Source of the DNA: Conus ventricosus
Taxonomy: Eukaryota > Mollusca > Gastropoda > Neogastropoda > Conidae
Length of the DNA stretch: 64,000 nucleotides
Direction: 5' to 3'
Assembly: GCA_018398815.1 (NCBI GenBank)
Contig: CM031596.1
Span: forward strand, 59,688,459-59,752,458
The notes below the pieces were generated by a model. It ran no database searches, had not been told where the DNA came from, and saw only the letters and a list, made by a program, of their open reading frames with translations. Positions 50,036-61,183 of this stretch are shown piece by piece (position 1 is the stretch's first letter; the number at the start of each line of letters is the position of its first letter). The position numbers were made by a program, and so were the translations under genes.

Positions 50036-50954
50036 TACAGGAAGGGTGGCGGTAACAGAAGGAAGTTTTTATTCAGTGTGATGTCACCAGAATGTGATCT
50101 TTGTGATTGGAACTGACCCTCGTCCTCTTACTTGTAACAACAGTGATGTCACCAGAATGTGATCTTTGTGATTGGAACTGACCCTCGTCCTCTTACTTGT
50201 AACAACAGGTGTAATCAGAATCAGATCTGTGGGACTGGAAGTGAGCCTTCTCTTTGAATATTACACCTGTGATTAGATGTATGTGATAAGTTAACCTAGG
50301 CTTGGTATGTTACAGATGTAAACAGAGTTGGAATCATGTAACTAGAGCTAAAATTTCACGAGTTGCATTGTAGTTGTGATGAGAATTCGCTCCGTGTGCT
50401 TAGAACTCAACTGTCACTGGTGACATTGCAGTTGTAATCACAGAACCCGTTGTAATCACAGAACCCGTTGTAATCACATGTTGTAATCACAGAACCCGTG
50501 TGAGTGGAACTGAAATGTTACCACTTAAATTAACTGTCATAAACGGGGTCAGATCGCTCTGATTTAAGCTGAAACTATGCATGTTAAATAGTACAGCAGT
50601 CGTCAGAGTTAGATTTATATGATAAGAGCTGAAACTTCTCTTGATATATATATGCAGTTTTTTGTTCCACTTGAATTATCTGTTATAATCAGGGTCAGTT
50701 CAGTCTGATTTAAGCTGAAACTTTGCTTGTTGAACGGTGCAGCAGTCATCAGAGTTGCATGTGTACGAGTAGAGCTGAAACATCCCCCGTTATATATTGC
50801 AGCAGCAGTCAGGGTCTGATCTGTGTGATTGAAGCTGAACCATCACTTATTACACAGTACAGCAATAATCGGAGACAGATCTTTATGACTGAAGCTTACC
50901 TCCACTTGTTGTATATTACAGGTGTGATCGGAGTTCCATGATGTGATTGGAGCT

Positions 50955-51109
50955 TGTTGTATTAGTAGAGTCTACGGTTCTCAGACGAACCAAGGGAGAC
51001 AACTTTGGGGGGGGGAGCAAACATGGCTTCTTCTAGAGGTATTGAACAAACACGTGGTAGACGACAAACCCGTTGTTCGACTGCTGTGGACCAGTCGAAC
51101 ATCACCACA
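50955..51109 (+). repeat. 5' LTR
   Basis: 155 bp, starts TG and ends CA; pairs with 52356-52533. Confidence 0.9.
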
Positions 51110-51121
51110 TGGTGGCAGCGG
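51110..51121 (+). promoter_or_regulatory. tRNA primer-binding site
   Basis: TGGTGGCAGCGG immediately follows the 5' LTR. It is complementary to a tRNA 3' end finishing in CCA. The tRNA identity was not worked out. Confidence 0.75.
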
Positions 51122-51171
51122 TCTCCTAGTCCCTCGCCTACAGTCTCCACTAGTTCTACTACTAGTAGCCA

Positions 51172-52057
51172 TCATGCAAGCTGACGAAGCAGGTGAAAAC
51201 TCGGTTCGCCGCCACGCAAACCTCCCGCTACCACAAGCCTTCGACGGCCACCTAACAATTGGAAAAAATGGCGCCAGTGCTTCGACCAGTACCATGTGGC
51301 CTCGGGGCTTGCGCAAAAGCCCAACACAGAACAAGTAAGCATTTTTCTTTACACTATGGGGGAATGCGCTGATCACATTCTTGCCACGTTAGAGATAGAG
51401 GAGCAGACAGCAACTTGCGCACAAATCAAAGACGCAGTTGACGCGTACTTTGGCGCCAGCAAAAACGTAGTTGTAGAAAGGGCAAAATTCAATAAAAGAA
51501 TCCAAAAATCAGAACCAGTAGATTCCTTCATCCAAGATTTATACAGAATAGCAGAAGGATGCAACTATGGCGCACTCAAAGAGGAGCTGATTAGAGACAG
51601 GATTGTGGTAGGTGTAGCAGACGACGATTTGTCTGAGCAGCTTCAGACAAAGGCCAACCTTACGCTGCAGGAAGCAGTGCAGCTAAGCAGACAGTCTGAA
51701 GCCAGGAAGGAGAGCCAACCCCTCATCAGGGACAGGAGGTCCACCAACCCAAATGTGGACTTTATCAAAAAGAAAGGCACATACCCTTCTCGCCACAAAC
51801 ACCACACCATGGCAAACCAGCCCTCCAAACCGCACAGCCCTCCATCGCACAAGAAGTGTGCGTACTGTGGACGAGACCCACATCCACGAGACGCGTGCCC
51901 TGCCAAATCTGCAACATGCTATGCCTGCTCTAAGAAGGGCCACTATGCCGCAGTCTGCAGATCTTCATCTCACAAACTGAAGAAGAAGCCATGTTTTCTC
52001 TCCCCCCCCCCCCCCCAAGAGTTGTCTCCCTTGGTTCATTTCAGACCCGTAGATTAA
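51172..52057 (+). pseudogene. LTR element gag, frameshifted, with two CCHC zinc knuckles
   Basis: Starts MQADEAGENSVRRHANLPLP then QAFDGHL; the frame then shifts by one base near 51250 to WKKWRQCFDQYHVASGLAQ. It continues through the capsid-like part (FLYTMGECADHILATLEIEE) to two CCHC knuckles, CAYCGRDPHPRDAC and CYACSKKGHYAAVC, both with C-x2-C-x4-H-x4-C spacing. Such knuckles bind the element RNA. After about 51985 the frame runs into an inverted LTR fragment, so the last 20-25 residues are not native gag. Confidence 0.85.
51984..52045 (-). repeat. inverted LTR fragment inside the gag 3' end
   Basis: GAAGCCATGTTTTCTCTC, a C-run, then AGTTGTCTCCCTTGGTTC is the reverse complement of LTR bases around 52378-52445. 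It is opposite in direction to both LTRs. Confidence 0.85.
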
Positions 52058-52355
52058 CTGTCACCATCTCAGTGTAATTTACTCTAGTTATCCGGGGTAA
52101 CAGAATGTGAGGATACATGAAACGTGTTTTATTTCTGTGCTCGTCTTTGTTTATTATTGCATTCAGTGTATTAGTTCAGTTACAGTCTAGTCAATATGTA
52201 CGTACATAGACGGTACATCTATGAGCACTGTGGGAGACCTGATTATCTACAGCGGACAAAAAAGAACTTGAAAACAGATCACTAAGGGGAAATGAATTAT
52301 TCAGCAGATTGCGACGCTCATATGTATTTTAAAGTTATAAATAACTTGGGGGAGA

Positions 52356-52533
52356 TGTTGTATTAGTAGAGTCTATGGTTCTCAGAGAACCAAGGGAGAC
52401 AACACTTGGGGGGGGGGGGGGAGAGAGAGAGAAAACATGGCTTCGTCTAGAGGTATTGAATAAACATGTGGTAGATGACAAACCCGTTGTTCGACTGCTG
52501 TGAGGTTGAAAGGACCAGTCGGACATCACCACA
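52356..52533 (+). repeat. 3' LTR
   Basis: 178 bp, starts TG and ends CA. It is longer than the 5' LTR because of expanded G and GA runs and a short extra segment (GAGGTTGAAAG). Confidence 0.9.
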
Positions 52534-53545
52534 GAACTTAGCCTTCACTTGTGTTACAGCTGTAATCAGAGTTAGATCTCTGTGATTGGAGCTGAACCTT
52601 CACTTGTTTTATGGCAGCTGTAGAGTCATCAGATCTGTATGATTAGAACTGCACCCTCATTTGTTTTATTACAACTGTAACCAGAAATCTCTGTGTGATA
52701 GGAGCTGAGTCTTCTTTTATTACAGTACACCTGGAATCTAGAGTCAGATCTAGATGATGGGTTCTGAAATTTCACTTCTGATTTTTACCACATGATTGGA
52801 ACTGAATCTTCACATGGTCTAGCGCAGTGTAATCAGAATATCGGATCAGCAGTGAACCTTGACTTACAACGATTGCTGTAATCAAAGGCCCTGTGAAATG
52901 AGTAATGATGCTGATTGAGGCTAAACCCAGAGAGCAAAGTATTTCAGAGCCGTTTCTTTTGATCTGGTGATGAAGCTGTATCAAACTGGGAATACTATGT
53001 ACATGCATGTGTATTCTGTATTCTTCTCACTTTTTTCCCGTCCTCTTGGGTAAGTTGATTCCTTTACTGCTTTGAATACTTGCTGATATCAGAACGTGTG
53101 CACTACAGAAGAATTTGATTTGCTTTGCTTTTTATCAAAATGTCTTTTTATCTTTTACATACTCTCTTCAAAAAGAGTTTAACAATCTTATGAATTTGTG
53201 TTAATATTGTCTTTGAATTTTTGTATGTATACAACAGGGCAGCAGCAAACTTGTAAGCTTTTACCTGGAACGTTATCACAGAGATGTTGTTTGTCCATTT
53301 TAAAGGATGGTTGTGGATGTTTTCATAGAGATGAATACTTTTCCCTTTACCATTAGGTCGATATAGAAATCATGAACAAGACACACAAGTATTGAGGTCA
53401 TTGTTTACTTACAATTGCTGTACAAAATTACAAGCGCCAAGGGCTGTTGTCATTGTAAAGAGGCATGCTTTGTGTTGTCCAAACTGTGAGAAAAAATGAT
53501 TTTATTAAGTTTTAATAGAAAATATTTCTTTTATTCTTGGATGTT

Positions 53546-53556
53546 TACAAATATAT

Positions 53557-53622
<66 letters not shown>
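53546..53622. repeat. (TA)n microsatellite
   Basis: Nearly pure AT repeat. Followed by CA and CT tracts at 53690-53782. Confidence 0.97.
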
Positions 53623-53625
<3 letters not shown>

Positions 53626-53929
53626 TACAAATGGAACAGATATTAAGATTTACCACCAATCCAACATTACTACACACATGCATACATCCGCACATTCGCA
53701 CACAGGCATATACACACACATACACACGCTTACACACACACACATACACACACACACACACACACTCTCTCTCTCTCTCTCTTTCTTGATTGCTGTTTCA
53801 ATGTCTTTTTTCTTCTTCTGTAAGTTCATTTATATGTCAATGTTGATAGAGAAACAGCTCATCCTTGTCTTTATGTTTTTTCAAAAAGATACCTCTTCTT
53901 CTTCCTAAAATACTGGTTCACTCAAAAAC

Positions 53930-54900
53930 GAGTAGGTCACCAGCGCGCATGTTAAAAAGTAAAATAAAATAACATAAAATAGTGCGACTCAGACTGTTGG
54001 CCCCTGGAGCAAATTTGGCAACAAGGGGTCGCACTCGATATTCAAGAAGTTAAAAGCAATGGCCAAATTCAGGCCCAGGTAATAGTAAAATATCTGGGAA
54101 GTAAAAATAGAAAATCGTCAATATGCAGATCTCAAAACTGTCGAATCAATTTGTTTTTTAAATGAGATTGCATTTGTGGCAATCTTGATGGCACCCGGCA
54201 GTGAGTTCCACAGCCGTACAGAACTGGGATAAAAAGAATGTAAGTGGCTGTCAATATTTGATGCAGGTATGGTATAACATTGACCGCCACTCCTGGTGCT
54301 ACTTTTATTCAATACTAGGTGTTCCATTGGAATATCAATTACTTTAGCTCTGCCTTTGAAGAAGATGTTACGTTTGATAAAAGCTCTTCTCTCTTCTAAG
54401 GGTTTCCATTCTAATTTCCTCATGTTCTTCCTAGTATTCCCCTTTTCTCTGATGTGGTTCCCTGTTACGAACCGTGCTGCTCTCTTCTGAATCTTTTCGA
54501 GGTTATCAATGTCCTTTAGATGGTAAGGATCCCAAACTGAGCAACCATATTCCAGTACTGGTCTAACCAGTGTTTTGTAGCAGTCGTCTTTAACCTTTTT
54601 GGGGCAGTCATTAATATTCCTGTATAAGAAAGCTAAGATGTTATTTGCTTTCTTACATACTAAATTGTAATGTTCTTTCCATTGAGAGGACTATCTATAA
54701 TCACGCCTAAATATTTTGCAGCATTAGTTTCTTTAAGAATAGTATTATGGATAGAATAATCTGATCTAATTGGTGAGCGTTTGTTACATATATGCAACAC
54801 TTGGCACTTTTGGGGATGAAATTCCATTTTCCAAGTTCTTTCCCACTCTTGTAAAGCGTTTAGATCTTCTTGTAGAATACCTATGTATGTTTGTAAGGCT
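53930..54900 (-). mobile_element. LINE 3' fragment (CR1/jockey-like C-terminus)
   Basis: Minus strand reads LQEDLNALQEWERTWKMEFH, PQKCQVLHI, then AKYLGVIIDS, AARFVTGNHIREKGNTRKNM, RKLEWKPLEERRAFIKRNIF and WNSLPGAI. These match the thumb and C-terminal part of LINE polymerases (W...K-C-x-V-L...K-Y-L-G-V...A-A-R-F-V). Frameshifts lie between blocks. The 5' portion is missing. Confidence 0.85.
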
Positions 54901-56619
54901 TAGTAGTTAGCCATGCTTAGTTAGTTGTTAGTCACTCTCAGTCCCTCAATGGGGCAAGGGCTGGATGTGAACAACATACATTTGCTTATCTGTTACCCTT
55001 GGAAATAAACATTATCAATCAGTTAATCTCTCAGAGGAAGACTTATTACTGAGGAAGTATGTGTTACATGTGGAAGATGTTAAAAGATCATATTGTTAGT
55101 GATGTGAGATGTTTTCTTCTTGAGACAAGTGAATGGATCAAGTTGTGATATTTATATGTACTCTTCCAGTGAAGGAATATATACATCCATGGACCATATA
55201 TTGTTTTGAAATTAGAGGGGGGAAAAAGTCAAGTCATTGACCTTTTCAGATCTTGTGTGTGTGAGTCTGTGAGTTTTTATCATCTGTCTCAGGTTATTGA
55301 TTGTTGTGTAATTTAACTCACCTCACATCTTAAAACCTATTCAAAGTTGCATGTTTTTGAGGAAATATTCTGGTACTGCAGTTTGCAAACTGTGTGTCAC
55401 AACACTATGCAGTTTTTTTTTTATCTTGTAAGGTTTGTAGAATGGTGAAGACTGACGTGCTTACTTGTTTGGAACTGTTTTTGTGATAAATTGCTTTAGT
55501 GATTGTTGGGAAAAGATCTTATGTCTCAGTTATTTTTTGTGAAAATGTGCATTTGCAGAGTATATACAGATAAGTAATGGTGTTGTTAGTATTTTTATTT
55601 TTGGCAGTAAAACAGCTGTCCCCATACATTTATGAATCCACCAATAAAGGTTTGCTTGTACACAAGTGTCTTTTATACTATTGTTATTTTTGGAATGGGA
55701 GAGAGGATATACAAAATCACTCCTCTTTTTGTTCCAGTTTTACATATTATCATTTGTCACAAGGTAGTGCTGTTTTGGGGTTAGCTTTTTATACTGTAGA
55801 AGTCTCAGTGTTGCATTTTACATACATCTATATTCTCACAATATGCATATACATATGAGCTGCAGAAAGACACACTCACTCACATGTACACGTACACACA
55901 CATACACACACACACATGCATGCAAATGCACATATGTGCGCGCACACACATACACACACATGCACATATGTGCGCACACACACACAACACAGAGCAGACA
56001 GACACACTTCTGAACATTTGAGTAACATCTGTGCTAAATCTATCACAGTTGCTTTATTTTCTTCTTTTGTTAAGAGTATATATGACAGTAGTGCTCACGC
56101 TTGACAGCCGGTGACTGTTTCAGAACAGCAGAGGTAATCCTTGTGGTCTTCAACATAAACAGCTGCTAGATGTTGGACATTTGTCACTTATATACAAATA
56201 ACATTGCAGGCTGTTGGCAATGTTTAATAAAGTATGCTATTCAGTATTTTCTGGTGTTGTGTGTGTTTGCGTGTGTGCACAAGAAAGAGTATTTACATGA
56301 CATAAATCATTGAAGTTTTTTTCTGAACCCCTTGACTTCCTCAGCTCGTTATCTCATACATCGCTGTTTCAGTATCATCAGTCTGCTCAGTATGTATCTG
56401 ATACGTAGCAATTTCATCATTCACTTTCTCAGAAGACTGAAGGTGGGAGTGTTCTAAAACACTTCAGTAACCTAGCTATTCCTTGTGATTGGTACACAAT
56501 AGAAAACTAAACAAAACAAAACAAACAAACAAAAAACCACTTTGCATCTGTTGCATGACCAGCGCAGAGATTTCACAAATTGAAATGTGTGTGGCACATT
56601 GAAAGTGACATCTGCATAT
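54901..56619. other. no gene seen; CA microsatellites
   Basis: AT-rich sequence, with CA-rich tracts at 55870-55985. No recognisable coding or transposon sequence. Confidence 0.5.
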
Positions 56620-56790
56620 TCTTTCTTTCTTTCTGCATACGCAGGCTGATACTCCTGTGGACACTCCCTGTATAGACAGGCAAGGATTAATCCCATCAAC
56701 CCAACAAAGGGAGTGGTTTTGTGTGTGTGACCGTTTTTTTAATCCCCCCATTAAGGCAGCCATACTCCAATTTCGGGGAATATTTTGAGA
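56620..56790 (-). repeat. family A SINE, 5'-truncated copy
   Basis: It matches the 3' half of the complete copy at 59506-59897 (GCCATACTCCAATTTCGGGG; TGTATAGACAGGCA) with the TTCT-type tail at 56620-56635. Confidence 0.75.
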
Positions 56791-56939
56791 GAATGGTCTT
56801 TCAGATGTTGTTCTGATGATACCAAAGCAAGGACATCAGTGGATGGGGAGGAGAATAGGTGAAGGAAGGGGTGGAGGGAGAGGTTTCTAATTCTCCACAG
56901 ACACCAAAAAAAAAAAAACCACCACAAAAACCATCATAA

Positions 56940-57160
56940 TAAATGATCAATGAATGATAAGATCTCGGCCATTAAAAGTAAAATGATGGAAGGTGAGTTG
57001 AGCTCTCCAAGCTGTGCAGCCAGAATAACAGTTTTTGTGCCAGTCGTTCAGAGGATCGAACTGGCAACCATGTAACATGAGCCCAATGTTCTGGCAAAAA
57101 AAGGTCTTTGTTCTAGACTCCCACCAAGCTAACCGTGCTGGCTCCTGCTCTTCTCTTATA
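56940..57160 (-). repeat. possible third tRNA-SINE family
   Basis: On the minus strand GGTTAGCTTGGTGGGAG (A-box-like) is followed about 60 bp later by GGTTGCCAGTTCGATCC (B-box-like). The 80-residue open frame across it (57189-56947) is therefore probably not a gene. Confidence 0.45.
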
Positions 57161-57801
57161 CATGGTTTCCACTGACCGAATGAGTTCAAGAAAACCTGGT
57201 AACGCGCTGTTGGCTGTAAACGAGTCTCCTCGACTGCAATCTATCGCATCACACGGTACGACTCGTTAAACAGCGTCCTACGCCATCGCTCGTTGTCAAG
57301 CCTCCTCCTTTCACCGTTTCTTCCTCCACTCAGTCATTTCCGGTAATAACTTCCGGCTCGCTATCGTCGTATCGAAGCAACACATCTATCAAACTCATCT
57401 CTCTTTCTATTATTTTTAAACGTCTGAACAACTAATTGTCTAACATTCGTATACTATTCTTCAAGATTACCTAGATCACGCTCTGCTACCATGAAAAGTC
57501 ACTTCTGACTATACTAAAAAGTCTCCTCGACTGCAATCTATCGCATCACTCGGTACGACTCGTTAGACAGCGTCCTACGCCATCGCTCGTTGTCAAGCCT
57601 CCTCCTTTCACCGTTTCTTCCTCCACTCAGTCATTTCCGGTAATAACTTCCGGCTCGCTATCGTCGTATCGAAGCAACACATCTATCACTAGACTCCCAC
57701 CAAGCTAACCGTGCTGGCTCCTGCTCTTCTCTTATACATGGTTTCCACTGACCGAATGAGTTCAAGAAAACCTGGTAACGCACTGTTGGCTGTAAACGAG
57801 T
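57114..57801. repeat. segmental duplication A-B-C-B'-A'
   Basis: A (57114-57225) recurs as A' (57690-57801, 1 mismatch seen). B (57224-57391) recurs as B' (57521-57688, 2 mismatches seen). C (57392-57520) is single. All are direct repeats. B is CG-rich and contains two TTCCGG motifs 13 bp apart. Confidence 0.93.
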
Positions 57802-58299
57802 GTAGGTCAGCAGAAGCAGGAATGATGATGACCAAGAGAACTGAAAGTCATACAGAAAGTGTAAAAATAAACTAACACACTATAGAAGATGTTTTCTTTA
57901 AAATCCATGGTGATAATGTGAAAAGGATTTGAGCAGTCTTTGCAGGGATTATTCAAAGAGGATTCCGTTTACGAACATGATGGTGAGGATATCCATCAAT
58001 TCCATCAAACTCCAAAATCAAAACTGAACTTTCAATAACATCTGATTCAGAAACCTTGTTTGTATTTATTTGTGCGTCTATATTATTTTGTGTGTGTGAG
58101 TGGGTGGATGGGTGGGTGTGACTTGTAAAATATAGATCCATAGTCATATTTTTATGGCTACTCTTAATTTGTCTTTGGAGATAATATAGTGCTCTTGACT
58201 TGACAATTTGACTTGATCCCGATCACCTGTAAGATAACATTCCTATTTTAGGTACAGGCCAGAGAGCATTTTTCCACGATGACTCGCGAGTATGCAGTT

Positions 58300-58500
58300 G
58301 TTGTCAGCACCTAGTTGGCAGTATCATGTATATGCTGGATCAGAACGGGCACCACTGAACACTATTGAAGTGAATCAGCAGCATTGCAGCATCCCAGTGG
58401 GTTGCCTCATGTCGACTTGACACTGACAGTTGCAAGTGGATTGTTGGTACTGGGGTCACTGTGGGGCAAACCGAAGTGTGGCTGTGGACAGGGAGTCACA
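58300..58500 (+). repeat. partial copy of the 888-bp SINE-like family
   Basis: ATGCTGGATCAGAACGGGCA...GTGGGTTGCCTCATGTCGAC aligns with the minus strand of 7600-7790 over about 190 bp with moderate divergence. Confidence 0.75.
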
Positions 58501-58630
58501 AAGAGTGGCATAGAGAGTATTGATGCTGAAGAGGAACAAAAGATGAGACACAGTCGCTGTGGACAGGGAGTCACAAAGAGTGGCATAGAGAGTATTGATG
58601 CTGAAGAGGAACAAAAGATGAGACACAGAC
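58481..58630. repeat. 75-bp tandem duplication
   Basis: Two adjacent copies beginning GCTGTGGACAGGGAGTCACA (58481 and 58556) with no difference seen. It lies at the 3' end of the SINE-like fragment. Confidence 0.95.
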
Positions 58631-58736
58631 AGGGAAATAAAATTCTCTCTGATGCCTAGTCGTTGGAAGTCAACATTAATCTTATTTGTATGGAAGACAA
58701 GTGGATTTCAAACACACACACACACAGATGCGTACG

Positions 58737-58758
58737 CCCCCCCCCCCCCCCCCCCCCC
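58737..58758. repeat. poly-C tract
   Basis: Run of about 22 C, shortly before the assembly gap. Confidence 0.95.
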
Positions 58759-58900
58759 TCTTTACACGCACACGCACATTTACATATGACAGAACATAGA
58801 TGGTAGACAGACGCGTATGTATGAGACACAAGACTGTCGGGTTCTGTAACTTTCTGCATTACACCGAAATACATACCAAATCCGTCTTAAATCGGGGTGA

Positions 58901-59000
58901 NNNNNNNNNNNNNNNNNNNNNNNNNNNNNNNNNNNNNNNNNNNNNNNNNNNNNNNNNNNNNNNNNNNNNNNNNNNNNNNNNNNNNNNNNNNNNNNNNNNN
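58901..59000. other. assembly gap (100 N)
   Basis: Exactly 100 undetermined bases, a conventional scaffold spacer. The true length is unknown, and so is the continuity of anything across it. Confidence 1.
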
Positions 59001-59081
59001 GACTTGTCCAGTTACCATTCAAGTGACATTTCCATACATCCCCAAACTAACTGTGATGTGTACATATGCCCACGTGATTAC

Positions 59082-59104
59082 ACACACACACACACACGCA
59101 CGCA

Positions 59105-59199
<95 letters not shown>

Positions 59200-59217
59200 C
59201 ACACACCACACACACGT
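59082..59217. repeat. (CA)n / (CACG)n microsatellite
   Basis: CA tract with an internal CACG run (about 59096-59126), next to the assembly gap. Confidence 0.95.
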
Positions 59218-59494
59218 GTTAAAAAGAAAAAAAAGAAGCAAACAAACGAACGGAAAAAAAAACCCCCAGACGTGTTCACATCTGACAGTCATCCAAGACA
59301 TAATATAATAGATTAAGTCGCATGGGCCATGAAGTGGTCAGGAATGACGGGCCCAGCCAGCTCGCAAAAGAAGTCTCATGAATCGGGCCCAAATTTTACT
59401 GCAAGACGGGAAAATGAAGAAAAAAATCACAAAAGGGCAAAATTGAAGGTCTATTCTCAGACTGGCTGTTCGTTGCAGCTTGACATGATACATC

Positions 59495-59908
59495 AAGTGT
59501 GAGACTTCTTTCTTCTACGTACGCGGGCGGTACTCCAGCGACACTGCCGTATAGACAGGCACTGGAGTTTTTGTGTGTAACCGTTTTTTATCCCGCCATA
59601 AGGCTGCCATACTCCATCTTCGGGAAGGTGCATGCAAAGTGTAACGTGTCATCCATACCAACGGGCCAAATTGCCTTCTCTTCCGAAAGTTGGTGATGGG
59701 ATTTTACGTGTGTGCAAGATGTTGTGCGTGTGTTCACACACGAACCTCAGTTTATAGTCTCATTCGAAGGACTGTATGGGGAATGGAGTCAGAACCAATG
59801 TTAACTCCAAGGAAAAAATCCCTCGTACCGAAATTCGAACCCGTAACCCCAGGATCACGAGTCCGGCGCTCTACCAACTGAGCTATTCCGGCGCCCTAAG
59901 TGTGAGAC
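59495..59908 (-). mobile_element. tRNA-derived SINE, family A, complete, 11-bp target duplication
   Basis: Minus strand: the head at 59897 begins GGGCGCCGGAATAGCTCAG, then TTGGTAGAGCGCCGGACT and the B box GGTTCGAATTTC. The tail is GAA-rich. AAGTGTGAGAC occurs at 59495-59505 and 59898-59908, directly outside. The body is 392 bp. The anticodon-like loop CTCGTGA would read CGT, so the source may be a tRNA-Thr. Confidence 0.92.
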
Positions 59909-60005
59909 AAAAGTTCTCTGTGTGTATTTTTCCTCTGTCTCCGTCGGTCTTTGCAACTTACTTCAACTGATTTCAAAGAGAAATCATAAATAATCCACCA
60001 ACAAA

Positions 60006-60208
60006 GGGACAAACAAATCCAATAGAAAAACACGACGTGTTTCGACCTCTTTGGTCTTCTCCAGGCAAGATAACAACGTTCAGGACAATGAAACGTGATC
60101 GGTCGTTCTTCGTTTTTCATTGTCCTGAATATTGTTAGTCTTACCTGAAGAAGACCAAAAAAGGTCGAAAAAGCGTCGTGCTTTGCTTGTAATTCTTGTC
60201 TCTTTCGT
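60006..60208. repeat. imperfect palindrome, two arms of about 90 bp
   Basis: Left arm 60006-60094 and the complement of the right arm 60112-60208 share AGGACAATGAAA, GGTCTTCT, CACGACG and GGACAA/GAGACAA blocks in the same order. A diverged relative lies at 16170-16260. Confidence 0.85.
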
Positions 60209-60402
60209 TCGGTGGAACAGTTTGTCCATATCGTCCGGCAGGTTAATTAGAATTTCTCTTTAAAATTTGTTTCAATCTCCGTCTGCCTGTAACATCACTT
60301 TTAAGTTTACCTGCACTAATCTCTTTCTTTTTCTGGTGAATTGTTCTTCAAACGTGCGCCCCTGAGACTCCGTACACAGTTTCGGGAGAAGATGCAACTC
60401 CT

Positions 60403-60692
60403 CGTGTTGTGTGTGGTGTGTGTGTGTGGTGTGGGTGTGTGTTGTGTGTGTGTGTGAGTGTGTGTGTGTGTGTGTGTGGTGTGTGGGTGTGTGTGTTGTG
60501 TTGGTCCCGGCGTGCGGGGCGTGCGTGCGTGCGTGCGTGCGTGCGTGTGGTGTGTGTGCGCGCCTCTTTCGTCTGTCTTTTTGTGCGTCTTTCAGCCTTT
60601 CTCCCTCTTTGTCTCTGTCCTGGGGTACTCTCTTTATCTTTTATGCGATTCTCTCTCTCTCTCTCTCTCTTTTCTCTCTCTCTCTCTCTCTC

Positions 60693-60732
<40 letters not shown>
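60403..60732. repeat. GT, CGTG, CT and C40 low-complexity run
   Basis: GT tracts (60403-60500), CGTG repeats (60520-60548), CT tracts (60650-60692), then about 39-40 C residues (60693-60731). It explains the Cys/Val, Ser/Leu and Pro-rich artefact ORFs. Confidence 0.97.
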
Positions 60733-61025
60733 TCTTTTTATACACCCTTTCAGTCTCCGTCTCTCTGTATTTCTTATCTTGTTCATTCTTCAGTCTGTAT
60801 CTTTCAGTCCTTTCTCTGTTTCATATCTCTTTCACACACTGTATTTGTGATCACTGTCTCTAAATCTCTTTGTGTCTCCCTCCTTTCTCTGTGCCTGTAT
60901 GTCTGAGACTCTCTCTCCCTTTTTCTCTCTCTCTCTCTCCATCCTTTATTGCAGTACTTATGCTGTTTCTCCCCTGATAAGTCATATACCGGGTGGTTGA
61001 TTTATCAAACTATATGTTTCTTTGT

Positions 61026-61028
<3 letters not shown>

Positions 61029-61078
<50 letters not shown>

Positions 61079-61183
61079 GTGACAATTTAATTTCGATCAT
61101 GCAATCCTCCAACACTGTGAGCGTATGACAGTTCTAATTTCGATCAAGCAATGCTCCAGACACTGTGAACATGTGACAGTTCT

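Larger units (their letters stand above)
50955..52533 (+). mobile_element. short gag-only LTR retrotransposon (Ty3/gypsy-like)
   Basis: The 5' LTR is 50955-51109 and the 3' LTR 52356-52533; both begin TGTTGTATTAGTAGAGTCTA and end CATCACCACA. A primer-binding site (TGGTGGCAGCGG) starts at 51110, directly after the 5' LTR; a purine tract (TTGGGGGAGA) precedes the 3' LTR. Flanks GAGCT and GAACT are a likely 5-bp target duplication with one change. Only gag is present; protease, RT, RNase H and integrase are absent, so movement would need help in trans. Confidence 0.9.
50040..52900. repeat. diverged minisatellite, about 60-65 bp unit, split by an LTR element
   Basis: Units share the core CAGATCTGTGTGATTGGAGC then TGAACCTTCACTTGTT...TACAG. 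Two units at 50078-50142 and 50143-50207 are almost identical (period 65); the rest are degenerate. The array occupies 50040-50954 and resumes at 52534-52900 on the other side of the LTR element. Confidence 0.85.

Noticed and set aside
56947..57189. 80-residue minus-strand ORF that looked like a possible first exon below a CG-rich promoter-like block
   Set aside because: A-box-like and B-box-like motifs within it indicate a tRNA-derived SINE, and no convincing splice donor follows.
59821..59897. Possible functional tRNA-Thr gene on the minus strand
   Set aside because: A and B boxes are good, but the acceptor stem does not pair, the sequence continues into a SINE body, and the unit is flanked by a target duplication. 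It is the head of a SINE.
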